64,000 nt of DNA from Rhynochetos jubatus. Taxonomy: Eukaryota; Chordata; Aves; Eurypygiformes; Rhynochetidae. The stretch is from NCBI GenBank assembly GCA_027574665.1, contig CM050658.1, positions 24,812,317 to 24,876,316 of the forward strand, in the 5' to 3' direction. The notes beneath the pieces are model-generated. The model did not search any database. It was not told where the DNA came from and saw nothing but the letters and a program-made list of their open reading frames with translations. Made by a program: the position numbers and the translations under genes. Of this stretch, positions 38,101 to 49,100 are shown piece by piece. How positions within the stretch are numbered: position 1 is the first letter of the stretch; each line of letters opens with the position of its first letter.

Positions 38101-39225
38101 TGCTATGTATAGCTCCATTTGCTTAAACACTTTTCTTCTGACCTTTTTCTTTTTTCTTTTTTTTTTTTTTTTTTTGTCTTTAAGGTCAAGGCAACTTTGT
38201 CCCCAGCACTTCACCTGCTAGCACTGACCCAAACCACCCAGCGTACCACACTGCTGTCTGACCCCACACACTTCATCCCTTCTGTCTGGGCATGCTTCAC
38301 ACTGTCAGCAAATCTTGAATTACTTGCATGTTCTCTCACATTTAATTAAGTGGCTTAGAAATAAACCCATTTCATTTTATTTTAGTAAAAACTCACATCC
38401 CGAGTTAAAGAGCTCTTTACTCGGTTTCCAAGTACATAAGGATGAAATAAAAAAAACCCAGGACTTTTCCTACTTTGAAACATTCTCTTAGTATTCTCTC
38501 AGCCTACCTCAACATAAAAACAAACATTCATTCCCACTGCTGTACTTCGTGCACACAACATGGGGCAAGCATAGGAATGAATAAGGATGTACCAGTTAGG
38601 TAATTTAGCTGTCAGCTGAATACTTCACATGTCAGACTAGAAACAGTGTAACGGTGCCATCAGAATACCCTCTCAGAACAGGCACGACAGACTGCTGCTC
38701 AGAAAATGCACGTGGCAGAAATTACTTATTTTCTTTAAAAGGCCGAACATTCTTTCAAGGCAAGGTTACTGATATTCTCTCAAAGCTCTTCGTTTCAAGA
38801 GCACTAGATACAGCTACATTTGCATTCTGTGAACATTTTGTCTCCCTCAATTGAAAGACTCCACCATTTAATCTAACCAGCAATGCCTCTGCCTTGATCT
38901 ACCCATGCAAAAAATCATCACCGAAAAAAATTATGAAAGTAGGGAAACATGAAAGTTCCAGTGTATAGAGCAAAGTATATGCTACCTATTTTTACCTTAA
39001 AGTTTAAAAAAGCATGTAATTCCACTTCCCTGGAAATACAAGAAATGCGAGAAGATACCATATTAATGGGAATGTTTACCTGTCTTTCCTTGACATTTTG
39101 AAAATACCTTTCTCATCCTGAGTGCAGGGGGTGTGGAGAGTACTCAGAGTTTATAGCTACACTAAAGTTGATACTCATTTCCTGTGAACCTTTATGACAA
39201 TAGTGTAGTTTAAGCAATATTCAAC
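35151..39225. other. Non-coding stretch with one unassigned open minus-strand patch
   Basis: Mostly AT-rich unique sequence. A T-rich tract lies at about 38144-38175. On the minus strand 37865-37527 is open for 112 codons and a GLLATDGM-like string follows at about 37330-37300. I do not recognise the product (see findings). Confidence 0.45.
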
Positions 39226-39230
39226 AATGT
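39226..39230. repeat. Provirus target-site duplication, left (AATGT)
   Basis: AATGT directly precedes the 5' LTR. The right copy at 46131-46135 is AACGT, a single C/T difference compatible with CpG decay. Five bases is the usual duplication length for ERVL (class III) elements. Confidence 0.65.
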
Positions 39231-39842
39231 TGTCTTAGCTTTGCACCGGCTAGTCTATGTTTTGCTTCACCCCATAACACATCAAGCTGGATAGGTGGTG
39301 CCAGCCCGGGGCCCACGGCACTGCAGGACCGGTGGGGAGGGGGTGGGGATATGGGTGGAAAGGCTTGTGGTTGGACACGACCCTGGGAAGGGGAAGGGTC
39401 TGAGGGGGTTTCCAGCTGAGGGGGCTGGGGGTTTGTTTGTTGTGGGACCTCGTGGCGAGTGGTTGGTGCTCTGGCCAGAGCCAGCGTCTTGCCAGGCAGA
39501 TTGGTCTACGAGTCGGGGTTTTAAGTTTTTTTTCCTCTCTCTTACTCTCTCGGCCCCCGGGTGGTTTCATGGGGGGTTTGCTCCCTTAGGGTGGGTCTTC
39601 TTTTTTTTTTTTTTCCACCTTCTTGGGGTGGGATTCTGTATCATTTGTCCTACCCTCTTCCTCTGTTCCTTACTCATTAGCACTAGCATTGTTAGTAACT
39701 CCCTAAGTTTCATTTATATAATTAAATAGTTCTTATCTCAACTCCGACAGGCTTTTCCTCGGTTTGTTCCTCCGACCCTTCCTCACCGGGAGGGGGTGGT
39801 GGGGGTGGAGTGGTAGAAGAGGCTAGTCGTGAAACCACAACC
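39231..39842 (+). repeat. Provirus 5' LTR
   Basis: It begins TGTCTTAGCTTTGCACCGGC and ends about AACCACAACC, aligning with the 3' LTR at 45524-46130. It is GC-rich and G-run-rich in its first half, then T-rich. A TATATAATTAAA stretch at 39715-39726 could supply a TATA box and/or a weak polyadenylation signal. The terminal ACA of the 3' LTR is altered here. Confidence 0.9.
39715..39726 (+). promoter_or_regulatory. Candidate TATA/poly(A) element in the 5' LTR
   Basis: TATATAATTAAA, conserved in the 3' LTR except for flanking changes. Which function it serves cannot be told from the sequence. Confidence 0.35.
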
Positions 39843-39850
39843 GTCCTTTT

Positions 39851-39868
39851 TGGTGCCCAACGTGGGGC
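39851..39868 (+). promoter_or_regulatory. Primer-binding site, Lys-tRNA type
   Basis: TGGTGCCCAACGTGGGGC begins 8 bp after the 5' LTR. It closely resembles the 3' end complement of tRNA-Lys (the TGGCGCCCAACGTGGGGC type), with one difference. ERVL elements are named for tRNA-Leu priming, so this is unusual by mammalian naming. Confidence 0.75.
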
Positions 39869-39924
39869 TCGAAAGAGTTGAGATAAGGAACAGACTACAG
39901 CGTGTGATAAGTTCCTGCCTTAAA

Positions 39925-41825
39925 ATGTATCTGTGGCTTCTCAAGACTCTGAGTTCGGGGCTTTTCAAGCTGCTGACCGAACGGCGGGATCTGCTCCCCT
40001 ATGTGTTAGTGATGATCTTGATTTTTTATGTGCGAGGCGGGCTGAGGGGGCTGGCCAGGCTGTTCTGTGTGCTGCTGATGCTGGCAGGGATACTCTCTCT
40101 CTACCTCTACTTAATACTGTCGGCTTCTTGGTACATCGCAACTTACCTGCTGGAGGTTTTCCACAACTACACCTCTCCCTTTCTCCCCTCGGGGACTCAG
40201 CCGATAGAGGAGAGGTTATTTGGTGCTGGGGGGCACGTGGAAAAACTTTCTAAATTTTTCCCGTCACCTCTCGGTCCAACGGCAAAGGCATATGAGTTTT
40301 TCAGTAATTTTTCATGTGGCTGGGGTGACCTATGGATAGGGATCAGCTTGCTAGTGAATGTTTTAGTGGCTTTGGGCAAAGTTAGGGAAATGTTCGGGAG
40401 CCCTGCCCCCACCGGTCCTAGTGCCCGAGGCAGATGCAGGGTCACTGCAGTTACCCGAGCTGCCTTAATGTGCAAGGGGGCAGCACGGAGTCGTGCCTGG
40501 AGCAAGCTCCTAACTCGAGCCCGCGCGGCCCCAGCGCCCGCGGCGGTTCCAGTGTCTGCATCACAACCCAGCACACCAGTAACAATGCCTTCCATGCCTG
40601 CGCCATCATCCTTGACACTTGCACTGCAACCTGCTGCATCACCCTCCACTACACCTGCATCAATGGCAATGCCTCCCGCTACCACCAATCTGTCTTCTCC
40701 CCCAACCAGCCCACTTTCTGCAGCAGCCTCACTCCCTCAATCTTTTGTGTGTTATTGTCAGGGGCGACCACTGTCCGTGGCCCCAGTTCAGAAAAAGAAA
40801 TACACACGTAAATCTGTCCATATAGTCGAGGATGGTGAGGTAGCAGGGCCATCCCAATCGACAGAAACAGTCAATAAGGACATAGGAGCAGGGCTAGCTC
40901 AAGAGTCGGAGACGGAGGATGAAGCTGTTGTGACCACACGGTTCTTATCCCTGAGGGAGCTACGGGACATCCGTAGAGACTACAGTCGCTGCCCAGGTGA
41001 ACATATCATGACCTGGCTGCTCCACTGCTGGGATAATGGGGCCAGTAGAATGGAGCTAGAAGGGAGAGAGGCTAAACAGCTGGGGTCACTTGCCGGAGAA
41101 GGGGGAATTAATAAAGCAATTGGGCGTAAGCCACAAAATGTCAGCCTCTGGAAACAACTCCTGACCAGTGTAAAGGAAAGGTACCCTTTCAGAGAGAGTG
41201 TGCCACAACAGCTATGTAGGTGGACCAGCATGGAGAAAGGCATCCAGTACCTAAGAGAACTAGCGGTACTGGAGATTGTTTATCGATACCCAAACAACCC
41301 ACGAGCATCCACTGACCCCGACGAAGTCTACTGCACCTGGCCCATGTGGCAGAAGTTAATGCGGAGTGCACCACCCTCATAATCCAGCATGCTCTCGATA
41401 ATAACTTGGAGAGAGGATGAGGCACCAACTGTGGACGAGATGATCCGCCGATTCCTTGCACCACCCTCATACTCCAGCGTGCTCTCGATAATAACTTGGA
41501 GAGAGGATGAGGCACCAACTGTGGACGAGATGATCCGCCGATTCCGAGAGTATGAGGAAAGTCTCTCCTCCCCTATACAGGCCTGTGTCTCTGCTGTGGA
41601 GAGACTGTCTAAAGAACTCAAGAACTCCGAGAGGAGGTGTTCCGATCTCCATCTCCATGGGCCAGTGTTTCGGTTATAAAGAGCAGGCGCTTCTCTCCTT
41701 CAAGACAGGAATATAACAGATATCCCTCACGGAGTACCCTGTGGTTTTACCTGAGAGACCACGGAGAGGATATGAGGAGGTGGGATGGAAAACCCACCTC
41801 TGTCCTGGAACAACAAGTAAATTAA
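39925..41825 (+). pseudogene. gag: Gag-like gene with hydrophobic N terminus, broken
   Basis: The first ATG after the primer-binding site is at 39925 and opens 485 codons to TAA at 41380-41382. Residues about 23-36 and 43-76 are strongly hydrophobic (LPYVLVMILIFYV, then LARLFCVLLMLAGILSLYLY), with a third patch near 145-160. A Pro/Ala/Ser/Thr-rich linker follows (about 165-290), then a capsid-like region with FLSLRELRDIRRDYSRCPGE and LWKQLLTSVKERYPF. A 30-codon tandem duplication at 41368-41547 contains the stop in its first unit. After it the frame continues to 41679, and a different frame (the pol frame) continues the Gag C terminus to TAA at 41823-41825, so a 1-nt indel lies around 41610-41640. 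No CCHC zinc knuckle is visible. Confidence 0.8.
41368..41547 (+). repeat. 90-bp tandem duplication within gag
   Basis: Units 41368-41457 and 41458-41547 are nearly identical with an exact period of 90 bp (30 codons), encoding SIITWREDEAPTVDEMIRRF twice. The first unit has CATAATCC where the second has CATACTCC, which creates the TAA stop. A second difference is AGCATG versus AGCGTG. Confidence 0.95.
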
Positions 41826-42023
41826 CTGAAAGGTAAAAGATCTACTAGTGGGGACCCTGCGAGAAAAGTTGCTGCTCCCGTATCTAAGTGGGATGAACAA
41901 AGTGACATGTCCAATAATCCTTTTCTCCAGGACATGAGTGAGGCACATGAGTATTAGAGGGGCCCTGCCTCCAGCCAGGTGGAGGAAAGGGACAACCGTG
42001 TTTACTGGACTGTATGGATTTGA

Positions 42024-45000
42024 TGGCCTGGCACATCAGAGCCCCAGAAGTACAGAGCTCTAGTAGATACGGGTGCACAGTGTACCCTCATGCCATCAAG
42101 CTATAGGGGGGTACAGCCCATCAGCATTTCTGGTGTGACTGGGGGCTCTCAACAACTGACTGTGCTGGAGGCTGAAATAAGCTTGACTGGGGAGGAGTGG
42201 CAAAACCACCCTATTGTGACTGGCCCAGATGCCCCATGCATCCTTGGCATAGACTACCTTAAGAGAGGGTACTTTAAGGACCCAAAAGGGTACCAGTGGG
42301 CTTTTGGGACAGCTGCTATAGAGACTAATGAAATCGAGCAGCTGTCCATCTTGCCTGGTCTCTCACAGGACCCTTCTGTTGTGGGATTGCTAAAGGTTGC
42401 AGACCAACAGGTGCCAATTGCCACCACAACAGTGCACCGGCGACAGTACTGTACTAACAGAGACTCTTTGCTTCCCATCCAGAAGCTGATTCGTCAGCTG
42501 GAGAGCCAAGGGGTGATCAGCAAAACCCGCTCACCCTTTAACAGCCCCATCTGGCCAGTGCGTAAGTCTGATGGAGAATGGAGACTGACAGTGGACTATC
42601 ATGGCCTGAATGAAGTGACACTACCACTGAGTGCTGCTGTGCCGGACATGCTGGAACTCCAATACGAGCTGGAGTCAAAGGCAGCCAAGTGGTATGCTAC
42701 GATTGACATTGCTAATGCTTTTTTCTCCATTCCTTTGGCAGCAGAGTGCAGGCCACAGTTTGCTTTCACCTGGAGGGGCATCCAATACACCTGGAATCGG
42801 TTGCCCCAGGGGTGGAAGCACAGCCCTACCATCTGCCATGGACTGATCCAGACCGCACTGGAACAGGGTGCAGCTCCCGAACATCTACAGTACATTGATG
42901 ACATCATTGTATGGGGTGACACAGCTGACGAAGTTTTTGAGAAGGGGAAGAATATAATCCAAATTCTGCTGAAAGCTGGTTTTGCCATCAAGCAAAGTAA
43001 GGTTAAGGGACCTGCACGAGAGATTCAAGGAGTAAAATGGCAAGATGGACGTCGCCAGATCCTGACGGACGTGATTAACAAAATCACAGCTATGTCCCCA
43101 CCAACGAGCAAAAAGGAAACTCAGGCTTTCCTAGGCGTCATGGGTTTCTGGCGGATGCATATCCCAAATTACAGTCAAATCGTCAGCCCTCTCTACGAGG
43201 TGACCTGTAAGAAAAATTATTTCAAATGGGGCCCTGAGCAGCGACAAGCCTTTGAACAGATCAAGCAGGAGACTGTGCATGCAGTAGCCCTTGGACCAGT
43301 CTGGACAGGGCCAGAAGTAAAGAATGTGCTCTACACCGCAGACGGGGAGAATGGCCCTACCTGGAGTCTCTGGCAGAAAGATCCAGGAGAGACCCGAGGT
43401 CGTTCCCTTGGATTTTGGAGCCGGGGATATAGAGGATCTGAGGTCCACTACACTCCAACCGAAAAAGAGATACTGTCAGCTTATAAGGGAATCCGATCTG
43501 CCTCAGAAGTAGTTGGAACTGAAGCACAGCTCCTCCTGGCACCTCGACTGCCAGTGCTGGGTTGGATGTTCAAAGGCAGAGTCTCCTCCACTCATCATGC
43601 CACCGATGCTACATGGAGTAAGTGGGCTGTCCTGATCACACAACGATCCCGTACAGGGAACTCCAGTCACCCAGGAATCCTAGAAGTGATCATGGACTGG
43701 CCGGAAGGCAAAGATTTTGGGATGTCACAAGAAGAGAAGGTGACACGGGCTGAAGAAGCCCCTTTGTACAACCAGTTGCCAGAAGACGAGAAGCATTATG
43801 CCCTGTTTATTGATGGGTCCTGCCACATTGTAGGGAAACATCGTAGGTGGAAAGCTGCTGTGTGGAGTCCCACCTGACAAGTCGCAGAGACTGCAGAAGG
43901 CCGAGGTGAATCGAGTCAGTTTGCAGAGGTAAAGGCCATCCAGCTAGCTTTGGACATTGCTCAGCGAGAGAAATGGCCAGTGCTTTATCTCTACACTGAC
44001 TCGTGGATGGTGGCAAATGCACTGTGGGGGTGGCTGCAGCAGTCGAAACAGAGCAACTGGCAGCACCGAGGCAAACCCATCTGGGCTGCCGCGCTATGGC
44101 AGGACATTGCTTCCTGTCTAGACAACCTGGTTGTCAAGGTGTGTCACGTCGATGCCCACATGCCCAAAAGCCGAGCCACTGAAGAACACCAACACAATCA
44201 GCAGGTAGACCAGGCTGCTAAGATTGCAGTGGCTCAGGTGGATCTGGACTGGCAACATAAAGGTGAGCTGTTCATGGCTAGGTGGGCCCATGACACCTCC
44301 GGCCACCAGGGGAGAGATGCCACATACAGGTGGGCTCATGACCGAGGGGTGGATTTGACCACAGACACAATTGCTCAGGTTATCCATGAATGTGAGACAT
44401 GTGCGGCCATCAAACAAGCCAAGAGGGTAAAGCCTCTTTGGTATGGGGGGCGATGGCTGAAATACAAGTATGGGCAGGCCTGGCAGGTTGACTGTATCAC
44501 CCTCCCCAAAACCCTCCAGGGTAAGTGCCATGTTCTCACAATGGTGGAGGCAACCACGGGGTGGCTAGAAACATATCCAGTGTCCCATGCCACTGCCCGA
44601 AATACTATCTTGGGCCTTGAAAGGCAAGTCCTGTGGCGACACGGCACCCCGGAAAGAATTGAATCAGATAATGGGACTCATTTCCGAAATAGCCTCGTAG
44701 ACACTTGGGCTGAGGAACATGGAATTAAGTGGGTGTACCACATCCCCTACCATGCACCTGCCTCAGGGAAGGTCGAGCAGTGCCATGGGCTGCTAAAGAC
44801 CACCCTGAGAGCAATGGGGGGTGGAACACTCAAGAATTGGGATGCCAACTTGGCAAAGGCCACATGGTTAGTTAATACCAGGGGATCTGTCAATTGAGCT
44901 GGCCCTGCACACTCAAACCCTCTACGGACAGTAGAAGGAGATAAGGTCCCTGTAGTACATACTAGAAGCATGCTGGGAAAAACTGTTTGGGTTACTCCCA

Positions 45001-45173
45001 CCTTGGGCAAAGGCAAACCAATCCGTGGGGTTGCTTTTGCTCAAGGACCTGGGCACACTTGGTGGGTAATGAGAGAAGATGGGGAAGTCCGATGTGTGCC
45101 TCAGGGGGATTTGATTCTGGGAGAAAACAGCCCACAATTACAGTGCATGAGGGACATGAATTGCTGCCACTAA
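42024..45173 (+). pseudogene. pol: Pro-Pol: protease, RT, RNase H, integrase, with two internal stops
   Basis: One frame from after a TGA at 42021-42023 to a stop at 45171-45173, interrupted by TGA at 43875-43877 and 44895-44897. The aspartic protease motif LVDTGAQ is at about 42060-42080. Reverse transcriptase has LTVDYHGLN, IDIANAFFSIPL, LPQGWKHSPT and the catalytic YIDD box at 42891-42902. RNase H has FIDGS (Asp codon 43812-43814) and LYTDSW. Integrase has an H-x4-H (44289 and 44304) and CETC (44391-44402) zinc site, and a complete D,D-35-E triad at codons 44490, 44667 and 44775. Past the second stop the frame resumes with an SH3-like C-terminal region (VWVTPTLGKGKPIRGVAFAQ). All catalytic residues I can identify are kept; only the stops break it. 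The order and sequence fit ERVL. Confidence 0.92.
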
Positions 45174-45523
45174 CCCGTTTTTGAGCTTTATGTTACAGGC
45201 ACCCGCTATGGCAGAAAACCACCCCACCCTACAGAGGTCCAGCCTAGCCAGGAGCACAGCAGTGACCTGATCTGAGCTGGCTTCGGCACCCAATGATCCC
45301 ACACAACCCTTCCACCTTTGCCTGTCCTGAGTGACCCCACACCTGATGGAATCTGAAGTCATGGACTAATGGATAGTTTGCCAAGATGGTCCATAGACTA
45401 AGGGAATGATATCTGTGTGGGATGGGATGGGATGGGAAAGGGGAAGCGGGGTGATGGGAGATTATTGAATACTGAAGGAGGTGAGCTTGATGTGGATGTG
45501 GTGAATCAAAAGGGGTGGATTAG
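45174..45523 (+). other. Short region between pol and the 3' LTR, no env
   Basis: About 350 bp with no coding potential, a short GGGAT-type pentamer repeat at about 45419-45438, and a G-rich stretch up to the purine tract. Its size excludes an envelope gene. Confidence 0.85.
45508..45519 (+). promoter_or_regulatory. Polypurine tract
   Basis: AAAAGGGGTGGA lies 4 bp before the 3' LTR, the position expected for the primer of plus-strand DNA synthesis. One T interrupts the purines. Confidence 0.7.
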
Positions 45524-46130
45524 TGTCTTAGCTTTGCACCGGCTAGTCTATGTTTTGCTTCACCCCATAACACATCAAGCTGCATAGGTGGTGCCAGCCC
45601 GGGGCCCACGGCACTGCAGGACCGGTGGGGAGGGGGTGGGGATATGGGTGGAAAGGCTTGTGGTTGGACACGACCCTGGGAAGGGGAAGGGTCTGAGGGG
45701 GTTTCCAGCTGAGGGGGCTGGGGGTTTGTTTGTTGTGGGACCTCGTGGCGAGTGGTTGGTGCTCTGGCCAGAGCCAGCATCTTGCCAGGCAGATTGGTCT
45801 AGGAGTCGGGGTTTTAAGTTTTTTTTTCCTCTCTCTTACTCTCTCGGCCCCCGGGTGGTTTTGTGGGGGGCTTGCTCCCTTAGGGTGGGTTTTCTTTTTT
45901 TTTTTTCCACCTTCTTGGGGTGGGATCCTGTATCATTTGTCCTACCCTCTTCCTCTGTTCCTTAAATTACTCATTAGCACTAGCATTGTTAGTAACTCCC
46001 TAAGTTTCATTTATATAATTAAACAGTTCTTTACTCCTACGGGCTTTTCCTCGGTTTGTTCCTCCGACCCTTCCTCACCGGGAGGGGGTGCGGCGGAGTG
46101 GCAGATGAGGCTAGTCGTGAAACCACGACA
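45524..46130 (+). repeat. Provirus 3' LTR
   Basis: It begins TGTCTTAGCTTTGCACCGGC and ends AACCACGACA, giving TGT...ACA termini. It differs from the 5' LTR at scattered positions (for example TGCATAGG versus TGGATAGG) and by a few small indels, including AAAT gained near 45964 and a shortened stretch near 46030. Confidence 0.92.
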
Positions 46131-46135
46131 AACGT
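46131..46135. repeat. Provirus target-site duplication, right (AACGT)
   Basis: AACGT directly after the 3' LTR, matching AATGT at 39226-39230 with one transition at a CpG. Confidence 0.65.
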
Positions 46136-49100
46136 CAAGCAAAAAACCCAACTCATTCCAAAATACAGATAAACATCTCCTGAAGCAGACAATAAACTAA
46201 CCAGAAACACCAAGCCCAGTGAGAAAATAATAATAATAAAAAAAATTTATTATGGACATTATAGCACCATGACCAAAGGCATGAAATAAACCTATTTCCA
46301 AAACCCGATCTTACCCTTTTGGAAACATGGTCACTTTTTGCTCCAGCAGCAAGTGTTTCAGTGCCCTTTACTTACTCCCACCCTACTTTTCCCATGTAAA
46401 TACAGACACTAAGCACAAAAGAAATCCTATTAACATAGTATTTTCAGTAAGCTTTATTTGTTAGATTCTTCTCCAAATCACTGACAGCCAGCCCTTCTCA
46501 CAACACTATTAACAATGCTGTGCTAATCCAGCCTGTTTTCCAGCAACATTAGCATGGCTGCACCCGAATGAAAGTCCTCCTGAGCAGAACTGTTTCATAC
46601 AGGTACAGCTACAGGCAATCATGGTCAGATCAAACTTCTAGGGTGCGCCTGGCCCAGAGCTCAGAGAGGAAACAACAGACCAGACCTGACTCGTGCACAC
46701 CTTACCCAGGATTTTAAATTGAAGTTGTCCAAACCTGACTGCAGACATAGCCAGACACATGAGTAATCCCATGGATTTCAGGGGGACTGCTGACAGGACC
46801 ACAATTACAACATGTATGATGCAAACACTCACCCACAGTTTCCAAAGCTGGGACTACCCATATGGTGGACAAGCAGTTCATGGGCTAGAGCCCTGCAGAA
46901 AGTCAGTAAGACACTGAATTTTTGAAGCATTGCCACAGAAAAGATAACAAATTACCTGCATTTAATCTTCAACACATCTACTATTATTAGGAAGTTGACT
47001 CCCACTAGGGCTGTAGGACATGATGAAAGACACAACTAATGGTTCCAGAAAGCCCATTTAGAGACCCATTGCACACCTCACCTCTTGCAAAACAACAGAA
47101 ATGGAACTAAGAACACAAATGCAACAGAAAGTACAATTAGAAACTCAAAGTGTAAGGTTAATACTAGATAGAAGATATTCTCCAGTCTCTGTTGCCAACA
47201 CAAACCCCACCAGCTGTCAGTAATGTTCAGCCTTTCTCCAGTCTCAGTCCTCCATGACCTAAATATTCACTGATTAGTACTTCTGTACATTTAACTCTTT
47301 AAGGCCCCAGTCCCAAAGCCCTTCATATTTCTCCATCCAGGCTGCTTAGAGGGAACACTACAGCACTGGGCAGCTCCTTTGGAAGGGAAACCAAACCGTG
47401 CTGAATCAGCCCAGAAGCTCCATTAGCCCACTATGTGTCCTATTTCCATGCTAGCCTATCAAGTTAATGACAACTGCCATTCATTCTGCTTCTCATGGTA
47501 GCACTTCCAAGAAAGGACATTTTAACAAACCAGACCAAACAGTAGCAGAAAGAAACTGTAAACCCTGTGTTAAAGGACAGAATTTAATACAAATGGTGAG
47601 TGAGACTAATGGTACAGTTTTATACTACACTTAACCTCCTGCAAACCAGAGTCCTTCTGCCCTGCTCCCTCAACCACAGACACTATATTATTCTTGGTTA
47701 GAAGGTTTTTGTCAGGTCAATAAACTGACTCAACTCTGAATTGATTCAGTTCATCCCATGCATGGGGAAGTGATGTGAAAGCATTTTGGTGGAAGCCAGC
47801 AAGACCACAGGCAGCAGAAAGTGGAACTGGGCTCTGGGACATCTCCAAGTGGGATACAATAGATAGGACAGCTGTTTTGACAGGTCTCACACTCTGCAGA
47901 ACTCTGCGAATGGTTCTGGGAATCCCAGGTATCTGGGAATGATACGGTTTACAGCAACTCAAATGGTCATTAAGCAGAAAACACGTCTCAATTATTTTTG
48001 CCTAATGGCATGGGAAAAAAATGCAGAAACCTCTTGTTCTGCAACGAAATACTTTAACTGGGAATCAGCAGTATTGAAAGATGTATCCAAAAATTAGTAC
48101 TTTCCTTTCCTCTTAAAAACAAAGTCACCTTCAAAAGTAAAATACCTGCAGTTTCATCTTCCCACCATCTCAGTCCATGGCATTTTAGCCCATCATACGA
48201 TAAATCTAACTCACGTTAAAAGCAGCTTGTCTTTGATAACCAAAGAGGTTAAGGCCTTTAGCTCTTTCAGTGAAGCTTTTTTTCCAGACCTCTATCATTT
48301 CTGTGGCAAGGGTTTCCTAATGCCACACCTGCATTTATAAGGGAAATGAAACTTCAATGGATCCCATGCTTAAGTAAAAATGCTCAGTTTTGGTTTCCTG
48401 TTCAAACTTGCAAATGCAGAAACCTCTTTTTTTGGGGGGGTGGGGGCAAAACCCAGTAGCTCTATAAAAACAGTATTCAATTTCAACAATTAATTGTAAA
48501 TTTTTCTACTATGGTGAATTCTTCACTTTGTTCAGAGGGGTTGCAGGGAAGTTGGAAAGAATTTTTGGAGGCTGAATGCAGTTCTTCATGGCAGTCCACT
48601 CGCCAACACTCCCCAGGTACTGGGAAAGACCAAGGAGGATTCTACTGCAAGCTAGTGTCTGACACAGAGAAAAACCAGGTTGTTCTATTAAAATACTGCA
48701 ATTGAGCATGATCCTGTTCTGTAGGACTGAAACAAGTCTTTCCTTTCTCCACTCAGAAATGGGCAAAATTTATATGAAAACAAATACAAATGCCTTGATT
48801 TCAGATGAGTGTCTGTGGGCTCTTAAAGCACTACTCCTTAGATAGAGTAAAAAAATCATAATTTCAATCTCCAGGATCCTCAAGTACCAAGAATGCTGTG
48901 ATGACATCTTCATCACCAATCTGTCCAATCCCCACTGGATCTTGATACATCAACAGGGATTTCTTTTGGTTTGGATTTCCTTACAGAACCAATGTTGGTT
49001 AAAACCTTGGGAATAAAAGGGGGGTTGTTGTGTTGTTTAGGATTGTCTTTTGGGGAGGAGAGGGTATGTGCAGGTTTGGTCTGTTTTTTAACTACTCCCA

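Larger units (their letters stand above)
39231..46130 (+). mobile_element. ERVL-like endogenous retrovirus, gag-pro-pol, no env
   Basis: A 6.9-kb provirus with two similar LTRs of about 610 bp, a primer-binding site, a Gag-like gene, and protease, reverse transcriptase, RNase H and integrase in one pol frame, then a purine-rich tract. Only about 350 bp separate the end of pol from the 3' LTR, so there is no room for env. The pol sequence and 5-bp duplication point to the ERVL (class III) group. The LTRs differ at roughly 20 sites and small indels by eye (about 96% identity), suggesting a fairly recent but not new insertion. It is antisense to FGD3 and inactivated by several stops and a frame change. 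Confidence 0.93.

Noticed and set aside
39829-39924. Gag start at 39829 inside the LTR
   Set aside because: The codon there is GTG, and the frame crosses the LTR end and primer site. The first ATG in frame is at 39925.
45174-45523. A remnant envelope gene between pol and the 3' LTR
   Set aside because: Only about 350 bp with no open frame or membrane-anchor-like segment.
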